A DNA stretch of 64,000 nt from Paraburkholderia fungorum (GTDB lineage Bacteria > Pseudomonadota > Gammaproteobacteria > Burkholderiales > Burkholderiaceae), in the NCBI RefSeq assembly GCF_900099835.1, contig NZ_FNKP01000002.1:1550001-1614000 (forward strand). Reading direction: 5' to 3'. The notes below the pieces were generated by a model. That model worked only from the letters and a program-made list of their open reading frames with translations. It was not told the DNA's origin and did no database searches. Positions 36,383 through 46,300 of the stretch are shown one piece after another; position 1 is the stretch's first letter; every line of letters starts with the position of its first letter. The position numbers and the translations under genes are program-made.

Positions 36383-36793
36383 ATGAAGCGACGAGCGACA
36401 GTTATATGTGAGCGCGAAGGCAACGTACTACTGGTTGCTCGAGAGCGTGGTCGTTGGGCCTTCCCAGGTGGCCGGCAAAAGGCCGGCGAAGAAATTGCGT
36501 CGACTGCTATTCGCGAGCTTGAAGAAGAGACGGGATTGCACGTTTCGAGCAGCCACTACCTCTTCCAGTTTCGGGGCTTGCGAACCCGGCACTTCGTCTT
36601 CATTGTCAGGCTGCCGGAACATGCGGAGCCGGTGCCGTCGAATGAAATAGCCCGCTGTCAGTGGGTCAAACTGAAAGACCTTGCGAAGTTGGAAGCAAGT
36701 ATTCCAACCAAGGGCATCGCGGAAATCTTTCTTCGTCAATCCCGCAGCAGCGGGCAACCGCAGGATAAGTCTATCCAGACATTGACAACGTGA
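36383..36793 (+). CDS. Nudix hydrolase
   Basis: The 136-aa protein has a full Nudix box, G-x5-E-x7-RELEEETGL (around residues 30-52), preceded by WAFPGG. Nudix enzymes hydrolyse nucleoside-diphosphate-linked compounds; the substrate cannot be read from sequence. Small size and ATVICEREGNVLLVARE at the start resemble general housekeeping MutT-like members. Confidence 0.9.
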   Translation: MKRRATVICEREGNVLLVARERGRWAFPGGRQKAGEEIASTAIRELEEETGLHVSSSHYLFQFRGLRTRHFVFIVRLPEHAEPVPSNEIARCQWVKLKDLAKLEASIPTKGIAEIFLRQSRSSGQPQDKSIQTLTT

Positions 36794-37371
36794 CCAACAC
36801 GATGGTGCCTATCATCGCGGTTTGGCCCTTTCTAGCGAGCCACCTATCGTGTTGTCCCGTACCGCCGGGGCCTAGTTAGCCAAAAATAAGTATCCTCTTC
36901 TGGGGCACGCAAAGCGCTTCAGTCATTAATGGTGACGACCATTTCACCCGTGGACGCTATGCGCGTCCAAATCCTTCAAAGCTCCAGCCCTCTGAACAAG
37001 CGGGTACTTGTGACTTACAAACGGCTTCATGGTTCCACCTTCGAACCCAGTCGTAAGTTAGCTAAGCCGACCACCTATCAAAACCGGAACTGCAAGAATC
37101 GGTCTTTGCAGGATTTGTCACGCGCGTACCTGTCGGGCCAAAAAATTTAGTTGAATTCAACGCTCAGGAACAGGCCATGCGGCGTGTCAGGAGACTTCCC
37201 TGACCAAACGCGGCGTGTCGCCGCATCTCGCCAGAACTATCCAACCGTTCTGAGACGTCAGCCGCGAACCGCCGCATCCACTGTGTGCGCTGCGCTCGAG
37301 GTTCCTGAATCCGACTCGCCCGGCGTTCCAGGCGGTTAGCCGTCCGGCCCGGCTTTTGAAAGGACAACATC
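36794..37371. other. Intergenic region before the Mn-catalase gene
   Basis: About 580 bases. Short frames (for example 36929-37150) have no ribosome site or recognisable family. The final part supplies AAAGGA for the catalase gene. No convincing terminator or promoter identified. Confidence 0.4.
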
Positions 37372-38247
37372 ATGTTTGTACACAACAAACGGCTTCAATA
37401 CACGGTGCGCGTTACGGCCCCGAATCCCGGTCTTGCAAATCTGCTGCTTGAGCAGTTCGGCGGCCCCCAAGGCGAGCTCGGCGCAGCCTGCCGATATTTC
37501 ACTCAAGCTGTTGGGGAAGACGACCCCGGTCGTAAAGACTTACTGTTCGATATTGCAACGGAAGAACTGAGCCATCTGGAAATCATCGGCTCCATCATCG
37601 CCATGCTGAACAAGGGGGCTAAAGGGCAACTCGCAGAGGCAGTGGAAAGTGAAGCGGAGCTGTACCGTTCCATGACCGGTGGAGGTAATGATTCGCACAC
37701 CACCTCACTACTCTATGGCGGCGGACCTGCCTTGATTAACTCTGCAGGCGTACCTTGGTCGGCGGCTTATGTGGATACGATTGGCGAGCCTACGGCCGAC
37801 CTGCGTTCAAACATCGCGGCCGAAGCCCGGGCCAAGATTGTCTACGAGCGACTGATTAATGTGACGGATGATGCTGGCATCAGGGAGACGCTTGGTTTTC
37901 TGATGACACGTGAAATCGCCCATCAGAAATCATTCGAAAAGGCGCTTCATTCCATCCAGCCAAATTTCCCGCAGGGCAAGCTCCCCGGCGTGCCGGAGTT
38001 CACAAGCGTGTACTACAACATGTCTAAAGGCGACGACTCCCCGCGCGGTCCGTGGAATGAAGGACCGGACTGGGAATTTGTTGAATCACCGGAGCCGGCT
38101 GTCGACGGGGGCGACGGATTAGCGAGCGTCAATGTATCGGGCAACGACGTTGAGGTGCTGAGTGCGATGGCTGCACGCACGGCATCCGATACGGCAATAG
38201 ACCCTGTAACCGGCGCGGACCTAGGTGCAGGACAGGCTGTTAAATAA
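37372..38247 (+). CDS. Manganese (non-haem) catalase
   Basis: The 291-aa ferritin-like protein is a manganese catalase (KatN/KatM type), removing hydrogen peroxide. Metal-site segments are visible: ANLLLEQFGGPQGELGAACR, IATEELSHLEIIGSII and FLMTREIAHQKSFEKAL, with the expected Glu and His ligands, and FNMSKGDDSPRGPWNEG-like text at the C-terminus (YYNMSKGDDSPRGPWN). The ATG at 37372 is preceded by AAAGGA. It is a single-gene unit, consistent with stress induction. Confidence 0.95.
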   Translation: MFVHNKRLQYTVRVTAPNPGLANLLLEQFGGPQGELGAACRYFTQAVGEDDPGRKDLLFDIATEELSHLEIIGSIIAMLNKGAKGQLAEAVESEAELYRSMTGGGNDSHTTSLLYGGGPALINSAGVPWSAAYVDTIGEPTADLRSNIAAEARAKIVYERLINVTDDAGIRETLGFLMTREIAHQKSFEKALHSIQPNFPQGKLPGVPEFTSVYYNMSKGDDSPRGPWNEGPDWEFVESPEPAVDGGDGLASVNVSGNDVEVLSAMAARTASDTAIDPVTGADLGAGQAVK

Positions 38248-38383
38248 TCAACTGAGGTCCAATGATGAGGGGCGTTGCTTGTGCCCCTTGTCAATCGGTC
38301 ATGCTTTCTGGCGCGAAGAACGGGAGGATTCGCTGACGCATGCGGTGTGGGACGTCCCCTCACCAATGTCATCTAGGGCTCAA

Positions 38384-38411
38384 TTGACTTCTCACCTGAT
38401 GCGCCTACAAT
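38384..38411 (+). promoter_or_regulatory. Sigma-70-type promoter of the phasin gene
   Basis: TTGACT at 38384-38389 and TACAAT at 38406-38411 are separated by 16 bases. The promoter lies about 105 bases before the phasin start. Confidence 0.6.
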
Positions 38412-38415
38412 GAAT

Positions 38416-38434
38416 TTTGCTGCATTGCAGCAAA
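38416..38434. promoter_or_regulatory. PhaR-type operator
   Basis: TTTGCTGCATTGCAGCAAA is a perfect inverted repeat (8-base arms, ATT centre) just downstream of the -10 element. Its core, CTGC-N3-GCAG, equals the consensus reported for PhaR, the repressor of phasin genes in polyhydroxyalkanoate producers. Position over the transcription start fits repression. Confidence 0.7.
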
Positions 38435-38516
38435 GGACCTCCCGGTCCTCGGCGTGTGCTCCATGGTCGAAGGACTGACCGATTACGCACTCGTCGTCTC
38501 CCCTTATGGAGCAGTC

Positions 38517-38918
38517 ATGAGCACGCTTATTCCCCAGCACGCGTTCGAAGCCCAAGCAGCAACTATTCAGCAACTGTTCGCATTTTCGACGAAGGCCTTC
38601 GAAGGCTTTGAGAAGCTAACGGCGCTAAATCTTCAGGTGTTTAAGGCGACGCTTGCCGAAAATCACGCGCTTGCAGTGAAGGCCATGTCCTCGAGGCCCG
38701 ACGAGTTATTGGCGCTCTCCGCCAGTCTTGGTAAGCCCACTGCGGAAAAATGTCTGGCATATGGTCGGCACGTACAGGAAATCCTCGCTGATGTTCAGGG
38801 CGGACTCACTTCAGCCAGTCAATCACAGACTCAGCGCTATCAGAAAGACGCCCGAGGATTCGTCGCAGACCTCACGAAAGCCGCTTCCTCCGCCGCGGAC
38901 ATAGTTGTAACTGAGTGA
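38517..38918 (+). CDS. Phasin family protein
   Basis: Start at ATG 38517, with GGAG eight bases upstream. The 133-aa protein is helical and matches the phasin_2 family (TKAFEGFEKLTALNLQVFKATLAEN; LTKAASSAADI), which coat polyhydroxyalkanoate granules. The upstream operator fits PhaR control. It is short for the family but complete. Confidence 0.85.
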   Translation: MSTLIPQHAFEAQAATIQQLFAFSTKAFEGFEKLTALNLQVFKATLAENHALAVKAMSSRPDELLALSASLGKPTAEKCLAYGRHVQEILADVQGGLTSASQSQTQRYQKDARGFVADLTKAASSAADIVVTE

Positions 38919-39432
38919 CAGTCTGCGCCGGCAATAACATGTTCGTTGAAGCGTTGAAGGACTACCCGTTTACGACTGTTTCGGCGACTTCACGAAGGCA
39001 CGCTGGTTCGCCAGAATGCTTAATAAAAAATAGTGCGTCAGGTCAATTGGCGGTCGCGACTTAACAGGCTCCCGCAGACTTTTGGAACATTGGGGTGCCG
39101 GCCATTGGCATTCCCGCTGATGTGGTCTACGAGTATCGCTTCGGACGTGCGACACACTTCAGTCTATTTACCATCGGACGGTCTTGTCGGTTGGCAGGGG
39201 TGCGCTGGTATCGACTCTGAATATCAGCGGAATATCGCAGTCGAGAATGTCAGTCACTGGAGTATGCTTCGCAGGTCCGACATACTTCACGTCGTTTCGC
39301 ACTTGCTGGCCGAACCTCAGCACGGCGCGCTTCGCAGTTTCGTTGACAGATGCGTCGCGACGGTTCTGTAGTTCGAAGGCTGCCCCCACCTTCGCCAACT
39401 CAGGACCGTCCCGCGATAGAGGAAATAGAAAA
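38919..39432. other. Intergenic region without a supported gene
   Basis: Roughly 510 bases between phasin and the next small gene. Overlapping short frames on both strands lack ribosome sites and family matches. AGAGGAAATAG at the end may serve the following gene. Confidence 0.4.
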
Positions 39433-39732
39433 ATGAAGGCGGCCCGCAAACCTGCAGCTGAAAGACAAATCCGTATTGAAAGCGCTTTTGAGGTAGAACT
39501 CGCTGTCGGCGCCTCGCATGTCGAGAGCATGCTGCACGTTGCATCCCGTACAGCATGCATCGAAGACCTGGTGCAGAGCTTTGTACTGCGACACGGAAGT
39601 ATTGACCTGCACCGATTTCTAGTGGCGCTTGCGGACAGGCTGGACGCGCGTGGAAATAGTATTGGTGCGTTGGCGGTCCGAGAGTCCGCGACATACGGGG
39701 CGGTGCCGATAGCAACTCACCTACGCGTGTAA
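39433..39732 (+). CDS. Hypothetical 99-aa protein
   Basis: The ATG at 39433 is preceded by AGAGG at about 13 bases. The protein (basic start MKAARKPAAERQIRIESAF, then FEVELAVGASHVESML) has no recognisable family. A stem-loop terminator immediately follows the stop, supporting a real single-gene unit. Confidence 0.55.
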   Translation: MKAARKPAAERQIRIESAFEVELAVGASHVESMLHVASRTACIEDLVQSFVLRHGSIDLHRFLVALADRLDARGNSIGALAVRESATYGAVPIATHLRV

Positions 39733-39743
39733 ACCCGTCACTT

Positions 39744-39777
39744 CGACAAGCAGAATCTATCGATTCTGCTTTTGTCG
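39744..39777 (+). terminator. Stem-loop terminator after the 99-aa ORF
   Basis: AGCAGAATC and GATTCTGCT form a perfect 9-base stem around loop TATC, extended by outer CGACA/TGTCG and followed by TTTT within the right arm. It lies 11 bases after the stop codon. Confidence 0.75.
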
Positions 39778-39926
39778 TTCTGCGCCTAGCTATCACGCGG
39801 GATTTTCAGATGAGGCGAATATTCAAGTAAGCCGCTCGGTAATTAGTGAGGCATGCGAATTGCGGTCCTCATGATAGCGGGTTCACACCTTCCGGTGCCA
39901 ACGACCGCTATGCTGAGGAGACAGCC

Positions 39927-40202
39927 ATGCGAAATTCAACAAAGGGATTTTTGATTGCAGCCTTATGTATCGGTATTTCTGGCACTGCATACGCGCAGAG
40001 CGCAGGCGGTGGTGCCGGGGGCGGTCAGGGCGGGACAGGTATGAGCAAGCCGAATGCTAGCGGTTCAACCAATACGGTTTCCGGCGCATCCGGAGCAGAT
40101 ACTATGGCGCCGGGCGCAACCACTTCGCACAAGAAGATGCAGAAAAAGTCGAACGCCGCCATGCCGGCATCTGCGACTAACCCCGCCTCAGGCGGCAGCT
40201 GA
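39927..40202 (+). CDS. Small secreted Gly/Ser/Ala-rich protein
   Basis: Start at ATG 39927 with GAGGAG upstream. The 91-aa product has a clear signal peptide (GFLIAALCIGISGTAYAQ) and a low-complexity mature part (GGGAGGGQGGTGMSKPNASG; SHKKMQKKSNAAMPASATNPAS). Such small periplasmic proteins are common in Burkholderiaceae and often stress-linked; function unknown. Confidence 0.7.
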   Translation: MRNSTKGFLIAALCIGISGTAYAQSAGGGAGGGQGGTGMSKPNASGSTNTVSGASGADTMAPGATTSHKKMQKKSNAAMPASATNPASGGS

Positions 40203-40304
40203 AAGCGTTATGCGCTTAACTGACTTTCTACCGGTAGTCGGGGATGCACAGATAGATAAAGCCTTCACGCGGAAGTTCTGAAGCCGCGTCCCGGCTTATG
40301 TATT

Positions 40305-40338
40305 CGCTTGCGAACCCGATGCATCGGGTTCGCAAGCG
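40305..40338. repeat. Perfect 34-bp palindrome
   Basis: The left arm CGCTTGCGAACCCGATG is followed directly by its exact reverse complement. It lies about 100 bases after the secreted-protein gene and before the 62-aa gene. No U-tract follows, so an ordinary intrinsic terminator is only one possibility; it could be a strong bidirectional hairpin or dimer binding site. Confidence 0.9.
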
Positions 40339-40426
40339 CGTTCAATTCGGGCCGGTAGCAGAGCGACGGCTGTCGGTGTGAACACTGCCTAACTTGAAGT
40401 TCCGCGTACAGTGCCGGGAGGCCGAT

Positions 40427-40615
40427 GTGACTACCGCTTATGTAGTAAAAACGGGTGAACATTTTCTATGTAGCGCTGAGGACGGTGACATCGGCCTCGC
40501 ACCTGACATCAAAGAAGCCAAGTCCTTCGCCTCTCGAGAGGAAGCAGAAGAAGCGGCGGACACGCATGCTGACCCCGGATACGAAATCCTGACTATCAGT
40601 ATATCGGTTCGCTAA
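40427..40615 (+). CDS. Hypothetical 62-aa protein
   Basis: The start was chosen at GTG 40427 because GGGAGG lies five bases upstream; an earlier TTG at 40394 is possible but unsupported. The product is acidic (DIGLAPDIKEAKSFASREEAEEAADTH) with a helical middle. No family recognised. Confidence 0.55.
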   Translation: MTTAYVVKTGEHFLCSAEDGDIGLAPDIKEAKSFASREEAEEAADTHADPGYEILTISISVR

Positions 40616-40778
40616 TTCAAAAATGGTTCGTCTTTTTTGGACAGGCCGGATGGGCAGCGAGATATGCATCCTCGCGATGCGCAAGGCTGAAGCGATGATG
40701 CCCGTCAGCCCGACAGCAGCTTCTACTCAGTTCACATTTTTTCCGTAGTCTGATGAAAACTGCGGGTTTCACATTTAG

Positions 40779-41021
40779 CTAGCGTTTGACGCTACGTTCA
40801 ATTCTGTGGGACGTCGAGTCAACACGCCGACTGTCAACTCCGACCATCTTCAGTGTCGCGTCAATCATATTCAGCTCCTGACCAAAGTCGAGCGGCCACT
40901 CTTCACCGTCGCACCTGACGGTCATACCGTTGTGCATCGATATAACGGAGCGTGCCTTGTACAAAGCATCGACAAGCTTAGTTTCGCGTTCGGCTTCCCG
41001 AACCCATTCATCCGCCCTCAT
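40779..41021 (-). CDS. Hypothetical 80-aa protein
   Basis: ATG 41021 is preceded by AAAGGAG at good distance, which supports a real gene. The product is soluble and helical (WVREAERETKLVDALYKARSVI). Function unknown. Divergent from the imu operon with 253 bases between. Confidence 0.55.
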   Translation of the reverse strand: MRADEWVREAERETKLVDALYKARSVISMHNGMTVRCDGEEWPLDFGQELNMIDATLKMVGVDSRRVDSTSHRIERSVKR

Positions 41022-41244
41022 GATTCAGCTCCTTTAAATGACGCAGGTCACATGTTCCGTCCGGTCGAATGCCTAACTTCTCGCCCGGCTCCGAATTTCC
41101 GCCCGCGACGAACGGGTGCGCATGACACTGTTGGCGATTAACCGCCGCTTTTGACTGCCCTCCATATCCAGCAGGGGCTTCAGCGATAGCTGGGTCAAAG
41201 GTTAAAAAGTGTCAGTTCGCTATCGTGGATTTGCGTGTACGATA

Positions 41245-41260
41245 CTGTATAAATATACAG
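41245..41260. promoter_or_regulatory. LexA (SOS) box
   Basis: CTGTATAAATATACAG is an almost perfect proteobacterial SOS box (CTGT-N8-ACAG), 14 bases before the imuA start. It places the mutagenesis operon under LexA repression. Confidence 0.95.
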
Positions 41261-41274
41261 TACATTGATGCCAT

Positions 41275-41982
41275 ATGACTAGCGCAGCCGCCACCGCCGA
41301 AGAGATACATCCGTCCTTGTGGCGGGCGTCCCAGCTCGCGCGCGGCCGCGGCCGGGTCGTCGAAACAGGCTACCCAGCGCTATCCGCGGAGCTTCCCGGC
41401 GGAGGCTGGCCCGTCGGCGCGCTTGTCGATTTGCTGGTCCAGCAAGCCGGCGTGGGAGAGCTAAGACTTTTGCGTCCCGCGCTAAGCGCGACTGCGAATC
41501 GGCCTGTTGCTTTCGTACAGCCGCCCCACACGCCAAGCGGACTCGGATTGAACTACATCGGACTTCCCATCGAGCAGGTCCTGCGGGTCAAAGCGCAGAA
41601 GACAGCCGATGCACTCTGGTCGGCCGAGCAGATTCTGCGCGCAGGTAGCTGCGGCGCACTCATTTTCTGGACGCAGTACGCGCAAGCCTCATCGCTTCGC
41701 CGGCTGCATCTGGCGGCGCAATCATCCGAGACCCTGTTTGTGATGGTCAGACCACTGGCCGCCGCGCAGGATTCATCGCCCGCGCTATTGCGGCTTGCTT
41801 TGAGACCATCAGCCGACGGTCTGACCGTCGACATTGTGAAACGACGAGGGCCCTCTCGCGCAGAGCCTCTGTCGATTCCCCTTCAGCCAACTCCTGTTCT
41901 GCTTTCCCAACATGCGCGTCTTTCTCGCCGTCCACTTGCCGAAGTTGCCGCTCGAGGTCTTCCGACCGAAGTGGTCACCTGA
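41275..41982 (+). CDS. imuA: Translesion synthesis protein ImuA
   Basis: This 235-aa RecA/SulA-like protein fits ImuA: HPSLWRASQLARG at the start, LSAELPGGGWPVGALVDLL, and the LIFWTQYAQASSLRRLHLAAQ segment. It is the first of three genes of the damage-induced mutasome and overlaps imuB by 71 bases. It lacks a canonical Walker A, as in ImuA. Confidence 0.93.
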   Translation: MTSAAATAEEIHPSLWRASQLARGRGRVVETGYPALSAELPGGGWPVGALVDLLVQQAGVGELRLLRPALSATANRPVAFVQPPHTPSGLGLNYIGLPIEQVLRVKAQKTADALWSAEQILRAGSCGALIFWTQYAQASSLRRLHLAAQSSETLFVMVRPLAAAQDSSPALLRLALRPSADGLTVDIVKRRGPSRAEPLSIPLQPTPVLLSQHARLSRRPLAEVAARGLPTEVVT

Positions 41983-43381
41983 GCCGCCACATGGGAGTGC
42001 CGTGCTCGAGAAAGACAAGGTTGTCATCGCCGACAACGCGGCTCGCGCTGCAGGTGTGCGTCTCGGCATGAAGCGCGGCGGTGTGTTGACGCTATCGCCA
42101 GAAACCGAGATGCACGAACGCGACGCGGGCAAGGAGGACGCAGCGCAACGGGAAGTCGGAGTTGCACTGATGCGCTTTTCGCCCGAGGTTACCTTGCTCG
42201 CTGAAGCGACCGTCGTGGTCGAAGTCGGCGCCAGCTTGCGGCTCTTTGGCGGGCTGCTTGCGCTGTGTCGCGAAGCGAAGGCTGTACTCAGGACACTCGG
42301 GCTAACTGCCCGCATTAGCGCCGCGCCCACCGGTCAGGGCGGATGGCTGCTTGCCAAGTTTGGCAATCGTCGCGTGCTCAAACTGGCATCGCTCGAGCAA
42401 CGCCTGTCCTTCCTCCCAATGATGGCGGTTCCCGAAGTGCGGCCGTTCGGCGAGTGGTTCTCAGGGCTCGGCTGCGAGACTGTCGCCGACATAAGGCGCC
42501 TGCCTCGTGCCGGTTTGCAGAAACGATGTGGTGAACATCTGCTCGACTCGCTGGACCGCGCGTTCGGAATCGCGCCCGAACTGTTCGAATGGCTCGAATT
42601 GCCACCCAATTTTTCCGTGCGCATCGAGTTGCCAGACCGCCTCGAGCATGCGGACGGTGCCGTGTTTGCAGCACATCGGCTCATCGTGCAACTGTGTGGT
42701 TGGCTGTGCGCCAAGCAACTGGCGGTCACCGGCATCAAGCTCCTCCTCGAACATGAGCGTGGCCGCGACGCCATCGCGCCGACGGCTATCGACATCGCAT
42801 TGGGCGAGCCTACGTGGAAAGAGGAGCATCTTGTCAGGTTGCTCAAAGAGCGGCTCCACCGCGTTGAGCTTACTGCACCCGTCATCGCATTGCGGCTCGA
42901 CGCATCCCGGGTGGAGTCCGCGGCGCCTGCTTCAGACACCCTCTTCCCTGAGCCCGGTGGCTCCAAGGAAGACCACGCACGGCTTCTTGAGTTGCTCGTC
43001 GCGCGGCTTGGCGAAGAGAATGTTCTTCGGTCCGCACCGAGTGCCGACCATCGGCCCGAGATTGCGAACCGCTGGATTCCAGTAGCTCAAAAGTCAAAGC
43101 AGGACGCACTTCCGCTGGGGCTTCCACGGCCGACATGGATGCTGGACAACCCGGTGAGGTTGTTGATGCGTCAGCATCGCCCTTTCTATGGTTCTCCGTT
43201 GCGGATGGTCTCGCCTGGTGAGCGTATCGAAGCCGGCTGGTTTGACGGTGAACTGGTGACGCGCGACTATTTCGTTGCGCAGGCGGACGACCAGAGCTGC
43301 TACTGGATATACCGCGAGCGCGTCAGCAGTCGCGACGCCGAGGAAGAGCAGCGCTGGTTCCTGCACGGACTGTTCGGCTGA
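41912..43381 (+). CDS. imuB: Y-family polymerase-like protein ImuB
   Basis: The 489-aa protein belongs to the DNA-polymerase-Y-like ImuB family: VFLAVHLPKLPLEVFRPKW, KRGGVLTLSPETE, VVEVGASLRLFGG in the palm region, and a helix-hairpin part (VADIRRLPRAGLQKR). Normal ImuB proteins lack catalytic acidic residues and act as the hub linking ImuA, DnaE2 and the beta clamp. The start lies within imuA, indicating coupled translation. Confidence 0.93.
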   Translation: MRVFLAVHLPKLPLEVFRPKWSPEPPHGSAVLEKDKVVIADNAARAAGVRLGMKRGGVLTLSPETEMHERDAGKEDAAQREVGVALMRFSPEVTLLAEATVVVEVGASLRLFGGLLALCREAKAVLRTLGLTARISAAPTGQGGWLLAKFGNRRVLKLASLEQRLSFLPMMAVPEVRPFGEWFSGLGCETVADIRRLPRAGLQKRCGEHLLDSLDRAFGIAPELFEWLELPPNFSVRIELPDRLEHADGAVFAAHRLIVQLCGWLCAKQLAVTGIKLLLEHERGRDAIAPTAIDIALGEPTWKEEHLVRLLKERLHRVELTAPVIALRLDASRVESAAPASDTLFPEPGGSKEDHARLLELLVARLGEENVLRSAPSADHRPEIANRWIPVAQKSKQDALPLGLPRPTWMLDNPVRLLMRQHRPFYGSPLRMVSPGERIEAGWFDGELVTRDYFVAQADDQSCYWIYRERVSSRDAEEEQRWFLHGLFG

Positions 43382-43387
43382 TGCGTC

Positions 43388-46300
43388 ATGGATACTACAT
43401 TCAATGTCCTGCCGGCGTATGCCGAGCTTTTCTGCCTCTCGAATTTCAGCTTCCTGCATGGCGCATCCCATGCCGAGGAGCTGTCTGAACGCGCCGCACA
43501 GCTGGGCTATTCGGCGCTCGCGGTGACCGACGAATGCTCGCTCGCGGGGGTTGTCCGGGCGCATGTCGCAGCGAAAAAGGTTGGACTGCCGTTTATCGTC
43601 GGCTCGTACTTCCGTCTGGTCAATGCCGATGGTTCGCCAGCGTTCGGACTGATTTTGCTTGCAAAGAATCGTGAGGGCTACGGCAACCTGTCCGAACTGG
43701 TCACGCTCGCCCGCACGCGCGCACCAAAAGGCGAATATCGCTTGACACCGCAAGACCTGTCGCGACCCGAAAAGGACTATCGGCACCTGTGCGGGATGCC
43801 GGATTGTCTCGCTATCCTCGTACCCGATTTCCCGGCGAAGGAGGACGTCCTCGCCGCACAGCTTGAGTGGCTGGATGACGCCTTTACCGGCCGCGCATGG
43901 GTAGGTCTGGCGCTACACCAGCGAGCCATGGACGACATCCACCGAGGCTCGGTCGAGTTTGTTGCGCGCAATCTGGATGTGCCCGTCGTCGCGCTCGGGC
44001 ACGTAGTCATGCACGTGCGCTCGCGCAAGCCACTGCAGGACACCATGACCGCAATCCGGGTCCGCAAACCAGTGCACGAGTGTGGTTATGACCTCGCACC
44101 AAATGCCGAGCAGCATTTGCGCTCACGATTACGTCTCGCCAATCTGTATTCTGCCGACGCGCTCGCGGCGACGGTGGACATCGCGAGTCGCTGCACCTTT
44201 TCGCTCGATGAGCTGCGCTACGAATATCCGGACGAACTGGTGCCGTCAGGTTTCACGCCAGCGGGATATCTCCGCCAGGAAACGTACATCGGTGCGCAGC
44301 GACGTTTCCCATCGGGCATCCCTCACACTGTCCAGGAACAGATTGAACACGAGTTGGGACTTATCGCCGAGCTCGAGTACGAACCGTACTTTCTGACCGT
44401 CTACGACATCGTCCGCTTTGCCCGTGGCGAGCACATCCTGTGTCAGGGGCGCGGTTCGGCCGCCAATTCTGCAGTCTGCTATTGCCTCGGCATCACAGAG
44501 GTCGACCCGGCGCGCGGCAACATGCTGTTCGAGCGGTTCATCAGCAAGGAACGCGGTGAACCACCTGATATCGACGTGGACTTCGAGCACCAGCGACGCG
44601 AGGAGGTCATCCAGTACATCTATCGCAAATATGGTCGCCACCGCGCAGCGATTGCCGCTGCCGTGTCGACTTACCGGCCACGAGGCGCATTGCGCGAAAC
44701 CGGAAAGGCGCTTGGCATCGACCCGCAGATTGTCGATGTGGTCGCGAAGAGCCATCACTGGTTCGACACGAGTCAGGACCTGCTCGCACGCTTTGCAGAA
44801 TCCGGGTTGGACCCGGAGAGGCCACTCATCCAGGCATGGGCGAGACTCGCGTCGCAGTTACTCGGCTTTCCCCGGCATCTGTCCCAGCATTCCGGAGGCT
44901 TCGTCATCAGTCGCGGCAAGCTTACGCGGCTGGTGCCAGTTGAAAATGCTGCGATGGCCGACCGTTCCGTCATCGAATGGGACAAGGACGACCTCGAAGC
45001 GCTTGGACTTCTGAAAATCGATGTGCTCGCGTTGGGTATGCTGTCTGCGATTCGTCGCACTCTGGACATTGTGTCGGAGCAGCGTGGTGAGCGCTTCGAG
45101 ATGCAGGATATCCCCCCTGAAGACCCGGCGACCTACGACATGATTTCTGCCGCCGATACAGTCGGCGTCTTCCAGATTGAGTCGCGCGCACAGATGTCGA
45201 TGTTGCCGCGCATGCAGCCGCGAGCCTTTTACGACCTCGTCATCGAAGTAGCCATTGTGCGACCGGGTCCGATTCAGGGTGGCGCCGTTCATCCGTATCT
45301 GCAGCGCAGGCAGGGATTCGAACCGGTCACGTACCCGAGCGACGCGCTTAAGACCGCGTTGGGTCGGACGCTTGGCGTGCCGATTTTCCAGGAGCAGGTC
45401 ATGCAGGTGGCTATCCTGGCCGCCGGATTCACTGCCGGCGAGGCTGACCAGTTGCGACGGGCGATGGCCGCATGGAAACGCAAAGGTGGTCTGGAAAAAT
45501 ACTACAACCGCATCGTGAACGGCATGCAGGAACGCGGCTATGACCTGGCCTTCGCGGAGGGCATCTTCGAGCAGATAAAGGGCTTCGGCGAATACGGCTT
45601 CCCAGAGAGTCATGCGGCAAGTTTCGCGTTGCTCGTGTACGCGAGTAGCTGGCTGAAATGTCACGAACCTGAGGCGTTTCTCGCAGCAATGTTGAACTCG
45701 CAGCCGATGGGATTTTATTCGCCTTCACAGCTGGTGCAGGACGCTCAACGACATGAAGTCAAAGTGCTTCCGGTAGACGTCTCCATAAGTGGATGGGATT
45801 CGTCACTTGAATCGCGCGCAGATGCACCGCGTCCAGCCGTTCGCCTCGGTCTGTCGCTGCTTCGCGGCATGAAGGACGGGGCTGCTGAGCGGATTGAGAA
45901 TGCCCGGGCGGTCCGCCCGTTCGAAAGCGTCAACGACCTGGCTCGCAGGGCTCAGCTCGACCGGAAGGACCTTCACGTGTTGGCGGACGCCAATGCGCTG
46001 ACCTCGCTTGCAGGCAACCGAAGGCAGGCCTTGTGGCAATCAGTTGCAGCAGTACCGGACCGGGATATGCTTGCCGTTGCTGCGGTCCAGGATGAGACGC
46101 CCGAACTCGGTGCGCCGACGGAGGCGAACGATATCGTCGCGGATTACCGCTCAGCTGGACTCACTCTTGGACGGCATCCGCTCGAGTTGCTCCGGCCACA
46201 ACTTCTCGAGAACCGGCTGATGCCCGCATCGACATTACGCACGTACCGCGACGGGCGACTGGCGCGAGGGTGCGGTCTCGTGACGGTCCGGCAACGTCCT

